Shown here in pieces: positions 34,217 to 41,882 of a DNA stretch of 64,000 nucleotides. Position 1 is the stretch's first letter. The number at the start of each line of letters is the position of its first letter. The position numbers were made by a program, and so were the translations under genes. This DNA comes from Actinoplanes sp. N902-109 (GTDB taxonomy: Bacteria; Actinomycetota; Actinomycetes; Mycobacteriales; Micromonosporaceae). The notes beneath the pieces were generated by a model. The model saw only the letters and a program-made list of their open reading frames with translations. It had not been told where the DNA came from and did not search any database. Location: contig NC_021191.1 in NCBI RefSeq assembly GCF_000389965.1, forward strand, positions 7,565,501-7,629,500. Direction: 5' to 3'.

Positions 34217-34957
34217 ATGCCGACGCAGCAGGATCCGGTAGAAGCCGCCCGGGCCCATCTGGGCGCCGGAGCACCCCAGGACGTGCCCCAGATCGTGGCC
34301 CAGCTGCGTGAGCGAGCCGCCGCTGGGGACGTCCGGGCATGCACCTTGCTCGGCGTACTGCAGGCCTGGCACCTCGGCGATCACACCGGCGCGGTGGAGT
34401 CGCTGACCACGGCGGCCGACCGGGGCGACCCGGTGGCCCAGCGCACGCTGGGTTTCCTCGTGCAGCGCGGGCTCGGCGTCGCCGCGTCCCCGGACCGGGC
34501 GGACGAGCTCTTCCGAGCCGCCGCCCGCGCCGGTGACGGCGTCGCGGCATACAACGTGGGGCTGCGGCACGGCCGCTCCCCCGAGGCGGTGCCGTGGTTC
34601 CGGATGGCCGCCGGCGCGGGGGTCGTACCCGCCTTCCCCGCTCTGGGTGACCGGCTCAGCGAGCAGGACCTCGACGAGGAGGCCCGGCACTGGTACGTCC
34701 GCGGCGCCGAAGCCGGCGACCGGGGCAGCATGTTCGCGGCGGCCTGCTGGTATCGCGACGGCTTCGGCGGCCCGGTCGACCTGGTCCAGGCCCTGCGCTG
34801 GTTCCTAGCCATGCTCGACACCGGCAGCGCCGACGGCATCCACGAGGCGCACGGCATCGTCCCGCACATGACCCCCGACCAGATCCGCGCAGCCGGCCGC
34901 CTCGCCGCCCGGGTCGCCGAGGCCGAGCTGCTGCTCGACCCCGGCGGTCGGTCGTGA
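34217..34957 (+). CDS. Sel1-like repeat (SLR) protein
   Basis: A 246-residue helical-repeat protein. Sel1-type motifs recur: ADRGDPVAQRTLGFLVQRGLGV, AARAGDGVAAYNVGL, AAGAGVVPAFPALGD, GAEAGDRGSMFAAACWYRDGFGG. Such proteins act as scaffolds for complexes. TAAGAT lies 7 nt before the ATG. It is 10 nt downstream of the GH65 gene but probably has its own leaderless promoter. No function assigned. Confidence 0.82.
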   Translation: MPTQQDPVEAARAHLGAGAPQDVPQIVAQLRERAAAGDVRACTLLGVLQAWHLGDHTGAVESLTTAADRGDPVAQRTLGFLVQRGLGVAASPDRADELFRAAARAGDGVAAYNVGLRHGRSPEAVPWFRMAAGAGVVPAFPALGDRLSEQDLDEEARHWYVRGAEAGDRGSMFAAACWYRDGFGGPVDLVQALRWFLAMLDTGSADGIHEAHGIVPHMTPDQIRAAGRLAARVAEAELLLDPGGRS

Positions 34958-34987
34958 CCGCCCCTCGTCGGGGAGCCGGGCGTCCGG

Positions 34988-36094
34988 TCAGAGCTGCTGC
35001 CACCAGCCGTCGACCGCGGGCGGGTTGTCCACGTCGACGCGCTCGCCGGGCCGGGGAACGGCCAGCTTGACGTCGCGCGCCTTGGCCTCGGCCCAGGCCC
35101 GGTCGGCGGGTTCGGGCCAGTCGTGCAGGGCCAGGTTGAAGGTGGCCCAGTGCACCGGGATCATCAGGCCGCCCTGGACGTCGACGTGGGTTGCCACGCC
35201 GTCCTCGGGCACCATGTGGATGTCCGGCCACTGGTCGCCGTACGCGCCGATCTGCACCAGGGTGACGTCGAACGGGCCGTGCTGCTCGCCGATCTCCTTG
35301 AACCCGGGGAAGTAGCCGGTGTCGCCGGAGTAGAAGGCCTTGCGGGTCGGGCCCGCGATCACCCAGGAGGCCCACAGCGTCTCGTCGCGGGAGAAGCCGC
35401 GGCCGGAGAAGTGGCGCGCCGCGGTGGCGGTGAATTCGATGCCGGCGACCGTGGCTTTCTCATCCCAGTCGAGCTCGATGATGCGGGTGGCCGGCACGCC
35501 CCAGCGCTCCAGGTGGGCGCCGATGCCCAGCGGCACCAGGAACGGCGCGGCCTGCAGGTCGACCAGGTTGCGGATGCTGTCCATGTCGAGGTGGTCGTAG
35601 TGGTCGTGGGAGATCACCACGGCGTCGATCGGCGGCAGTTCGCGCAGCGCCACCGGCGGCTGGTGCAGCCGCTTGGGGCCCTGCAGCCGGGACGGCGAGC
35701 AGCGGTCGCTCCACACCGGGTCGACCAGCACCCGGCGACCCTCGATCTCGATGAGCGCGGACGAGTGGCCGTACCAGGTGACATAGAGCCCGTCGCCGCC
35801 GGTTTCCGGGGTGACCACCGGGATGGGTGACCCGGGGTGGCGCCGCTCGCGGCCGGTCAGCGTGGCGGCCAGCATCTGCGGCATCGAGCTGACGGTCATC
35901 AGGTCGGTGGCCGGCACGGTGTTGCGGAACTTGCCGTCGGAGAACTGCGGGGACGTGCGGTAGCGCTCTCCGCGCTCGCCGTCGGCGCGCTTGCCGATGC
36001 GGCGCGAGCCCATCTGCAGCGGGATGTCGTGGGCGGCCCACACCGCCGCGGCTCCCAGTGCGAGGGCGACCCAGGCGCCTTTACGTATGGCCAT
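34988..36094 (-). CDS. MBL-fold metallo-hydrolase, NAPE-PLD/UlaG-like
   Basis: A 368-residue protein. An N-terminal hydrophobic segment (GAWVALALGAAAVWAA) may anchor it. The metallo-beta-lactamase fold has the metal motif VISHDHYDHLDMDS near residue 165, a later single His (AARHFSGRG), the SGDTGY Asp, and MIPVHWATF for the last His. The WYGHSSALIEIEG strand is typical of the NAPE-hydrolysing phospholipase D/RomA group. Substrate unknown. It is divergent from the LURP-one gene. Confidence 0.85.
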   Translation of the reverse strand: MAIRKGAWVALALGAAAVWAAHDIPLQMGSRRIGKRADGERGERYRTSPQFSDGKFRNTVPATDLMTVSSMPQMLAATLTGRERRHPGSPIPVVTPETGGDGLYVTWYGHSSALIEIEGRRVLVDPVWSDRCSPSRLQGPKRLHQPPVALRELPPIDAVVISHDHYDHLDMDSIRNLVDLQAAPFLVPLGIGAHLERWGVPATRIIELDWDEKATVAGIEFTATAARHFSGRGFSRDETLWASWVIAGPTRKAFYSGDTGYFPGFKEIGEQHGPFDVTLVQIGAYGDQWPDIHMVPEDGVATHVDVQGGLMIPVHWATFNLALHDWPEPADRAWAEAKARDVKLAVPRPGERVDVDNPPAVDGWWQQL

Positions 36095-36190
36095 GCGCGG
36101 TTCCTCCGAGTCGATTTTCTGGACGAGTTTCAAGTTTGTCTGGCCGCACGGGTACCGCGCCACCGCGGGACGTATGTCACACTGCCCGCC

Positions 36191-36769
36191 GTGACTGTCG
36201 ACACCCTCCAGACCCAGCAGCAGCTCATCGTGCGTCAGCGCGTGCGGCTCATGGTCAACCAATATGAGATCCACGCCGTGGCCGCCGACGGCTCCGAGGC
36301 CGGCATCCTCGCTTTCGCCCAGCAGAAGCGGATGGCGTTCAAGGAGCAGGTGACGCTCTACAGCGACGACACCAAGACCACTCCCGTCCTCGGCTTCAAG
36401 GCCCGTCAGGTCATCGACCTGGGCGCGACCTATGACGTGACGGACGCCGCCGGGGCTCCTATCGGCCTGTTCCGCAAGAACTGGAAGGAATCGCTGCTGC
36501 GCTCGACGTGGCACCTGGAGCAGCCCGGCTACGGCGAGATGATCGGCCGCGAGACCAACATGCTGGTCGCGATCCTGCGCCGGTTTGTCGACTCGCTGTC
36601 CTGGCTGCCCTACCACTTCGAGTTCCTGCTGGGCGACCGGCCGGCGTTCAGCGTGGTGAAGAAGTGGGGCCTGCGCGACCGCTACGTCGTGACGATCCTC
36701 GACCCGCAGCTGGACCGCCGGCTGATCGCCGCGATGGCGGTGGCGCTGGACGCGCTGCAGGCCCGCTGA
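36191..36769 (+). CDS. LURP-one-related/tubby-like (scramblase-like) protein
   Basis: A 192-residue protein with the LURP-one/tubby beta-barrel pattern: a strand with MVNQYEIHAVAADGSEAG, then QKRMAFKEQVTLYSDD, GFKARQVIDLGATYDVTDAAG, and a final VVTILDPQLDRRLIAAMAVALDAL helix. This fold is shared with phospholipid scramblases; bacterial members have no known role. The GTG start has CACACT 7 nt upstream. Confidence 0.78.
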   Translation: MTVDTLQTQQQLIVRQRVRLMVNQYEIHAVAADGSEAGILAFAQQKRMAFKEQVTLYSDDTKTTPVLGFKARQVIDLGATYDVTDAAGAPIGLFRKNWKESLLRSTWHLEQPGYGEMIGRETNMLVAILRRFVDSLSWLPYHFEFLLGDRPAFSVVKKWGLRDRYVVTILDPQLDRRLIAAMAVALDALQAR

Positions 36770-36792
36770 GCTGATGTAATAGCGTCGGGCGC

Positions 36793-38277
36793 ATGGATGA
36801 TCCACGCGCCCGGCGCCGCTTCGGCGACGGCCTCGTCGCCCCCGGCGACCTCGCCATCAGCCCGTTCCGTGTCGACCGCGACCGGATCGCCGGCTCGCCG
36901 TTCTTCGCCCGGCTGGCCGGCGTCACCCAGGTGATCTCGCCGGGCGGTGCGGGCCTGCTGGTGCACAACCGGCTCACGCACAGCCTCAAGGTCGCGTCGG
37001 TGGCCCGGGCGATCGCCGAGAACCTGCTCCGGCGCTACGACGCCCTCCTGGACAAGCTCGGCGGCTGCGACCCCGACGTGGTGGAGGCGGCGGCCCTCGC
37101 CCACGACCTCGGGCACCCGCCGTTCGGCCACCTCGGCGAACGGGTGCTCGACAACCTCGCCCGCCAGCGGCTGCGGTTGCGCGACGGCTTCGAGGGCAAC
37201 GCCCAGTCGTACCGGATCGTGACCAGCACCGAGATCCGCGGCCAGGCCACCCTCGGGTTGAACCTCACGGCCGCGACCCGCGCCGCCATCCTGAAGTACC
37301 CGTGGACCCGGCGCACCCACCCGGAACCGCACCCCCGGCTGATGGACCCGCCGCCGCGCGGTGCCGCCGCCCCCGCCGACGATCCGGACGGCGGCTCGCT
37401 CAAGTTCGGCGGCTATTCGACCGAGAAGGCCGACATGATCGAGGCCCGCCAGCCGTTCGCCGGTCGGGTCGCGGACTGGCAGCAGACCCCCGAGGCCTCG
37501 GTGATGGACACCGCCGACGACATCGCGTACGCCATCCACGACTTGGAGGACGTGCACCGGGTGGGCGTGCTGCAGCAGGGCTCGGTCGCCGCGGAGCTGA
37601 TGGCGTGGCAGCGCACCTCGTTCGCCACCGTCGCCGACGAGGACCTGGATCAGCGCCGTCCCGGCAGTGCCATCGAGGCACTGCGCCGCCAGCTGCACCG
37701 CAAGGACGCCTGGGTGGCCGATGACGATGCCTTCGCCGCGGCCGTCGAGCAGGTACGGGCGGAGCTCGTCGACGGTTTGCTCAGCGCGCCCTTCGACGGC
37801 TCGCTGGAGGCGGAGTCCCAGGTCGCGGCGTTCTCGGCGACGTGGACCAAACGGCTGGCCGACTCCATCGAGGTGACCGGGACCCCGGCGGTGCGCTCGG
37901 GTCACGTGCTGCTCGCCCCGGCCCAGTGGCACGAGGTGCAGGTGCTCAAGTTCGTCCAGAACCGCTTCGTGCTGGCCCGCCCCGACCTGGCCCTGCACCA
38001 GCGCGGTCAGGCCCGGCTGCTGGCGTCGCTGGTGGAGGCGTTGCTGGCCTGGCTGGCCGACCCGGATGAGGAGCAGCGGCTGCCCCGGCGGCTGGTGGAC
38101 CTGGTCGAGCTGGCCGAGCTCGAACTGCCCGGCGGCACCCCGGACCGGCTGTCCCGGGCCCGTGGCCGAGCGGTGATCGACTATGTCGCCGCGCTCACCG
38201 ACGGTCAGGCCGTGGCGCTGATGGAGGCCCTCTCCGGCCGCTCCCGGCAGCTGTGGACGGATGCCTTTGTCTTGTGA
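36793..38277 (+). CDS. dgt: dGTP triphosphohydrolase-like HD protein
   Basis: A 494-residue HD-domain dNTP triphosphohydrolase. Motifs in order: RLAGVTQVI near 40, NRLTHSLKVASVARAIA near 58, the HD core AAALAHDLGHPPFGHLGE near 100, and EASVMDTADDIAYAIHDLEDV near 235. It should convert dGTP or other dNTPs to nucleoside plus triphosphate, in the cytoplasm. TAGCGT ends 7 nt before the ATG. It is followed closely by a DNA-binding-like protein, a HipA-like kinase and a DUF3037 protein, which might be an operon. Confidence 0.9.
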   Translation: MDDPRARRRFGDGLVAPGDLAISPFRVDRDRIAGSPFFARLAGVTQVISPGGAGLLVHNRLTHSLKVASVARAIAENLLRRYDALLDKLGGCDPDVVEAAALAHDLGHPPFGHLGERVLDNLARQRLRLRDGFEGNAQSYRIVTSTEIRGQATLGLNLTAATRAAILKYPWTRRTHPEPHPRLMDPPPRGAAAPADDPDGGSLKFGGYSTEKADMIEARQPFAGRVADWQQTPEASVMDTADDIAYAIHDLEDVHRVGVLQQGSVAAELMAWQRTSFATVADEDLDQRRPGSAIEALRRQLHRKDAWVADDDAFAAAVEQVRAELVDGLLSAPFDGSLEAESQVAAFSATWTKRLADSIEVTGTPAVRSGHVLLAPAQWHEVQVLKFVQNRFVLARPDLALHQRGQARLLASLVEALLAWLADPDEEQRLPRRLVDLVELAELELPGGTPDRLSRARGRAVIDYVAALTDGQAVALMEALSGRSRQLWTDAFVL

Positions 38278-38291
38278 TCCCGCTGCAACGG

Positions 38292-38310
38292 TGTAAGCAT
38301 GTAATCATGC
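38292..38310 (+). promoter_or_regulatory. Direct/inverted repeat over the start of the DNA-binding-like gene
   Basis: TGTAAGCA and TGTAATCA are adjacent direct repeats at 38292-38307, with the second overlapping the start ATG. An inverted repeat GCATG-TAAT-CATGC lies inside (38297-38310). The TAAGCA segment also sits at the -10 position used by leaderless genes here. Confidence 0.5.
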
Positions 38311-38852
38311 GCTATCGACCTCCCTCCGGGAACCGCACCGACCCGCCACCCGCCGACGACGCCGCCGCCTGGATCACCGGCGCCGCGCCGGACGGGTGGT
38401 TCACCGAGCCGCCGCAGATCGTCATCGACCGCGACGAGATCATCATCTGGGGCCGGGTGCCGACGCCCGAGCTCGCCGCCGACGCCACCGACGCCGACAA
38501 GGCCGCCGCCCAGGCCGGCCGGATCAACCAGTTCCGCGAGGACACCCGCGACGACCGGATCCGGGTGGCCCACCAGGCCGAGCACCGCTACCAGCGCAAG
38601 GTCAGCTGGGGCGTGCGCTGCGGGGACACCAACGAGTTGTTCACCCACCTGTCCGCCCCGGTGATGACCCGGCTCCGCCAGCCCGAGCGCCAGGTGCTCG
38701 ACACACTGGTCGACGCCGGGGTCGCCCGCAGCCGCTCCGAGGCGCTGGCCTGGTGCGTCCGGCTGGTCGGCGAGCACACCGAGGAGTGGCTCACCGGGCT
38801 GCGCGACGCGATGACCAAGGTCGAGGATCTGCGGCGGCAGGGGCCTCTCTAA
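38307..38852 (+). CDS. Conserved hypothetical protein, possible ribbon-helix-helix DNA-binding C terminus
   Basis: A 181-residue protein of unknown function. The N-terminal half is acidic (DDAAAWITG, PPQIVIDRDEIIIWGRV). The C-terminal part has LDTLVDAGVARSRSEALAWCVRLVGEH, which has the strand-helix-helix pattern of ribbon-helix-helix regulators. The start codon lies inside a TGTAA direct repeat, which would be a natural autoregulatory site. It sits between dgt and the HipA-like kinase gene, 9 nt before the latter. Confidence 0.65.
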   Translation: MRYRPPSGNRTDPPPADDAAAWITGAAPDGWFTEPPQIVIDRDEIIIWGRVPTPELAADATDADKAAAQAGRINQFREDTRDDRIRVAHQAEHRYQRKVSWGVRCGDTNELFTHLSAPVMTRLRQPERQVLDTLVDAGVARSRSEALAWCVRLVGEHTEEWLTGLRDAMTKVEDLRRQGPL

Positions 38853-38861
38853 GCTCGAGGC

Positions 38862-39608
38862 GTGCTGCCAGAGGTCACTGCCGTCCGTTACGTCACCCCG
38901 CTGCGGGAGGGTGGCTCGCTGCCGGGCATCGTCGAGGCCGGCAACCTCGGCACGTACGTCGTGAAGTTCCGCGGCGCCGGACAGGGACCGAAGGCCCTGG
39001 TCGCCGAGGTGATCTCGGGCGAGCTGGCCCGGCGTCTCGGCCTGCCGGTGCCGGAGCTGGTCGTCGTCGGGCTCGACCCGGTGGTGGCCCGCGCCGAGCC
39101 CGACGAGGAGGTGCAGGAGCTGATCAAGGCCAGCGCCGGCGCCAACCTCGGGATGGACTACCTGCCGGGTGCCCTCGGGTACGACCCGGTCGCGCACCCG
39201 ATCGACGCCGAGCTGGCCTCCCGGGTGCTGGTGTTCGACGCCTTCGTGGAGAACGTGGACCGCAGCTGGCGCAACCCCAACCTGCTCATCTGGCACAGCG
39301 ACCTGTGGCTCATCGACCACGGCGCAACGCTGTACTTCCATCACAACTGGCCGCGCGCCGAGGCTGTGGTGCACCGCCCGTACAAGTGGGACGACCACGT
39401 CCTCAAGCCCTATGCCACGGCGGTCCCGGCGGCGGCCGCCGACCTCGTGCCCCGGCTGACCGGCGACCTGCTCGACGAGGTGCTCGCGCTGGTGCCCGAC
39501 GAGTGGCTGGCCGAGTTCGACTTCGGGACGGCGGCCCAGGCCCGCGCGGCATACCGCAGCCACCTGCTGGCCCGTGCCGCGGAGCCCTCGGCGTGGGTGC
39601 CGGCCTGA
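38862..39608 (+). CDS. HipA-like kinase-fold protein
   Basis: A 248-residue protein related to the kinase part of HipA but far shorter than the toxin (about 440 residues). A possible ATP-binding strand is TYVVKFRG near residue 34, the catalytic region is FDAFVENVDRSWRNPNLL, and the metal Asp is in LWLIDHGATLY. No HipB antitoxin is adjacent. TAAGCT ends 6 nt before the GTG. The stop overlaps the DUF3037 start (TGATG). Substrate and role are unknown. Confidence 0.8.
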   Translation: MLPEVTAVRYVTPLREGGSLPGIVEAGNLGTYVVKFRGAGQGPKALVAEVISGELARRLGLPVPELVVVGLDPVVARAEPDEEVQELIKASAGANLGMDYLPGALGYDPVAHPIDAELASRVLVFDAFVENVDRSWRNPNLLIWHSDLWLIDHGATLYFHHNWPRAEAVVHRPYKWDDHVLKPYATAVPAAAADLVPRLTGDLLDEVLALVPDEWLAEFDFGTAAQARAAYRSHLLARAAEPSAWVPA

Positions 39609-39982
39609 TGGTTCCCTACGAGTACGCGACGATCCAGGCCATGCCCCGGGTGGAACGCGGCGAGCTGATCAACGTCGGCGTGGTCCTCTACTGCCAGCGC
39701 CGCGACTTCCTGGCCGCGCACACCCAGCTGCACGAGGCCCGGTTGCTGGCCCTCGACCCGAACGCCGACCTCGACAACATCCGGGCCGCCCTGCAGGCCT
39801 GGGAGATCACCTGCACCGGCGGCCCGGACGGCGGCGCGGCCCGCGAGATGAAGCAGGGCGAGCGCTTCCGCTGGATGGTCGCCCCGCGCAGCACCATCCT
39901 GCGGGCCGGCCCGGTGCACATGGGGCTGACCGAGGATCCGGCCGTCGAGCTGGACCGTCTGCTCGAGCTCCTGGTGCACTGA
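39608..39982 (+). CDS. DUF3037 protein
   Basis: A 124-residue small protein of the DUF3037 family. Typical segments are YEYATIQAMPRVERGELINVGVVLYC and RFRWMVAPRSTILRAGPVHMGLT. It is translationally coupled to the HipA-like gene and commonly occurs beside such kinases, so the two likely act together. No catalytic motif is visible. Confidence 0.82.
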   Translation: MVPYEYATIQAMPRVERGELINVGVVLYCQRRDFLAAHTQLHEARLLALDPNADLDNIRAALQAWEITCTGGPDGGAAREMKQGERFRWMVAPRSTILRAGPVHMGLTEDPAVELDRLLELLVH

Positions 39983-39995
39983 CCCGGCGCCGCCG

Positions 39996-41105
39996 CTAGA
40001 CGAGCTGTTTGAGGATGCCGTTGTCGTACGCGGCCACGTCCTCGTAGCGGCCCTCGCGCACCTTGTTGGGCCACTCGGGGTCGGCCAGCAGCGTGCGGCC
40101 GATCGCCACCAGGTCGAACTCGTCGCGCTCGAGCCGTTCGAGCAGCGGCCCGAGCTCGGTGCGCGACGGCTGCCCCTGGCCGGAGAGCGAGTCGGTGAAC
40201 ACGACGTCCAGCCCGACCGAGCCCACGGTGATGACCGGGCGGCCGGTGAGCTTCTTGACCCAGCCGGCCAGGTTGAGGTCGGAGCCCTCGAACTCCGGCT
40301 GCCAGTAGCGCCGGGTGGAGGCGTGGATGGCGTCGGCACCCGCAGTGACCAGCGGCGTGAGGACGCTCTCCAGCGTGCCCGGGTCGTCGGCGAGCTTGGC
40401 GTCGTAGGCCCCGCTCTTCCACTGCGACATCCGGAAGATCACCGGGAAGTCCGGGCCGACCGCGTCCCGTACCGCCGCGACGATCTCGGCCGCGAAGCGG
40501 GTGCGCGCGACGGGGTCGCCGCCGTAGGCATCGGTGCGCCGGTTGGTGCGCTCCCAGAGGAACTGGTCGATCAGGTAGCCGTGCGCCCCGTGCAGCTCGA
40601 CGCCGTCGAACCCGACCCGCTGGGCAGCGCGGGCCGCCTCGGCGAACGCGGCGACGATCGCATCGATGTCGGCGACGGTGAGCTCGGCGCCGGGACCGGG
40701 CAGCGGCGTGCCGTCGAGGCCGAGCCCCGACGGGCCGACCGACGGCGCATCCTCCACGGGTCCCGCCCCGGGCCGGCGTACGGCACCCACGTGCCACAGC
40801 TGCGGCACGATGCGCCCGCCGTTGGCGTGCACCGCATCGGCCACCCGCTGCCAACCGGCGAGCGCGTCGTCCCCGTAGAACCGCGGCACCCGGTGGCTGG
40901 TCCCGGCGGTGGGGTGCCCGACGTAGGTGCCCTCGGTGACGATGAGCCCGGTGCCCCCGGCGGCGCGGCGCGCGTAATAGGCGGCGACGTCCGCTCCCGG
41001 CACCCCGCCCGGCGAGAACGAGCGGGTCATCGGGGCCATCACGATCCGGTTCGGCAGCGCGAGACCGGCCAGGTCGAACGGGCGGAACAGAGGATTCACG
41101 GCCAT
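39996..41105 (-). CDS. Old Yellow Enzyme-family NADH:flavin oxidoreductase
   Basis: A 369-residue FMN-dependent TIM-barrel ene-reductase. The N-terminal strand LFRPFDLAGLALPNRIVMAPMTR binds FMN, LWHVGAV supplies a conserved active-site residue, and GFDGVELHGAHGYLIDQFLWERTNRRTDAYGG carries the substrate-binding His and Tyr positions. It reduces activated alkenes; the physiological substrate is unknown. It is divergent from a TetR gene, with palindromic sites between, so it is likely repressed by that regulator. Confidence 0.9.
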   Translation of the reverse strand: MAVNPLFRPFDLAGLALPNRIVMAPMTRSFSPGGVPGADVAAYYARRAAGGTGLIVTEGTYVGHPTAGTSHRVPRFYGDDALAGWQRVADAVHANGGRIVPQLWHVGAVRRPGAGPVEDAPSVGPSGLGLDGTPLPGPGAELTVADIDAIVAAFAEAARAAQRVGFDGVELHGAHGYLIDQFLWERTNRRTDAYGGDPVARTRFAAEIVAAVRDAVGPDFPVIFRMSQWKSGAYDAKLADDPGTLESVLTPLVTAGADAIHASTRRYWQPEFEGSDLNLAGWVKKLTGRPVITVGSVGLDVVFTDSLSGQGQPSRTELGPLLERLERDEFDLVAIGRTLLADPEWPNKVREGRYEDVAAYDNGILKQLV

Positions 41106-41142
41106 CCCTCACATCGAGACTCATCGCACCGCCCGACAAACC

Positions 41143-41180
41143 GGAGCAAGTGCTCCGCAAAAACGTAACACGTGCTCCGC
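41143..41180. promoter_or_regulatory. Probable TetR operator between the OYE and TetR genes
   Basis: A perfect palindrome GGAGCA-AG-TGCTCC (41143-41156) is followed 18 bp later by a second GTGCTCCGC half-site. It lies in the 105-bp divergent space, upstream of both starts. Confidence 0.6.
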
Positions 41181-41210
41181 TTCGATCGGCACCGACGATA
41201 GACTCGTCAC

Positions 41211-41882
41211 ATGAGCACCCCGGCCGACCAGCGATCCACCCCGGGGGAACCGCGTGTCCTGAGCAGCGAGCCGGCGCTCGGGGAGCCGCACGCCGCGACC
41301 GGCGAACCCCCGATCGGGGAGCCGCGGGCCTTGCGCCGGGACGCCGCGCGCAACCGGGCCGCCATCGTGGCCGCCGCCCGCAGCGCCTGCGACGAGCACG
41401 GCGGCGCGGCGGACGTACGCGACATCGCCCGGCGCGCGGGCGTCGGCATGGGGACGCTCTACCGCCATTTCCCGGCGAAGGAGGAACTGCTGGCCGAGGT
41501 CCTGCACGAGCAGTTCGAGACCTGGACCGAGGCGGTCCGCCGCGCAGCCGCCGCAACCGACCCGTGGACCGCCCTCACCGACTTCTTCCATCAGGCCCTG
41601 CGGGGGTGCGCCCGCCAGCACGCCGTCATGGACTCGGTGGTCGGCGGCTGGTGCCGCCCGTCGGAGGAGGCGGCCACCCTCGGCGTCATCATCGACGAAC
41701 TGCTCGACCGGGCCAACGCCGCCGGCCTGCTCCGGCCCGGCGTCACGCGCGCCGACCTGCTGCTGTTGCTGCAGTCGCTGGGCTACGCCGTCAAGGTCAC
41801 CCGGGACGACGGCTCCTGGCAGCGCCTGGTCCACATCTCCCTGGACGGCCTGCGGGCGGTCCACACCGCACCGGTCAGCTGA
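41211..41882 (+). CDS. TetR-family transcriptional regulator
   Basis: A 223-residue regulator. A disordered 40-residue N terminus (GEP-rich repeats) precedes the helix-turn-helix NRAAIVAAARSACDEHG, VRDIARRAGVGMGTLYRHFPAKEELLAEVL. The C-terminal helical domain binds an unknown ligand. TAGACT ends 6 nt before the ATG. It probably controls itself and the divergent Old Yellow Enzyme gene through the palindrome at 41143. Confidence 0.9.
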   Translation: MSTPADQRSTPGEPRVLSSEPALGEPHAATGEPPIGEPRALRRDAARNRAAIVAAARSACDEHGGAADVRDIARRAGVGMGTLYRHFPAKEELLAEVLHEQFETWTEAVRRAAAATDPWTALTDFFHQALRGCARQHAVMDSVVGGWCRPSEEAATLGVIIDELLDRANAAGLLRPGVTRADLLLLLQSLGYAVKVTRDDGSWQRLVHISLDGLRAVHTAPVS

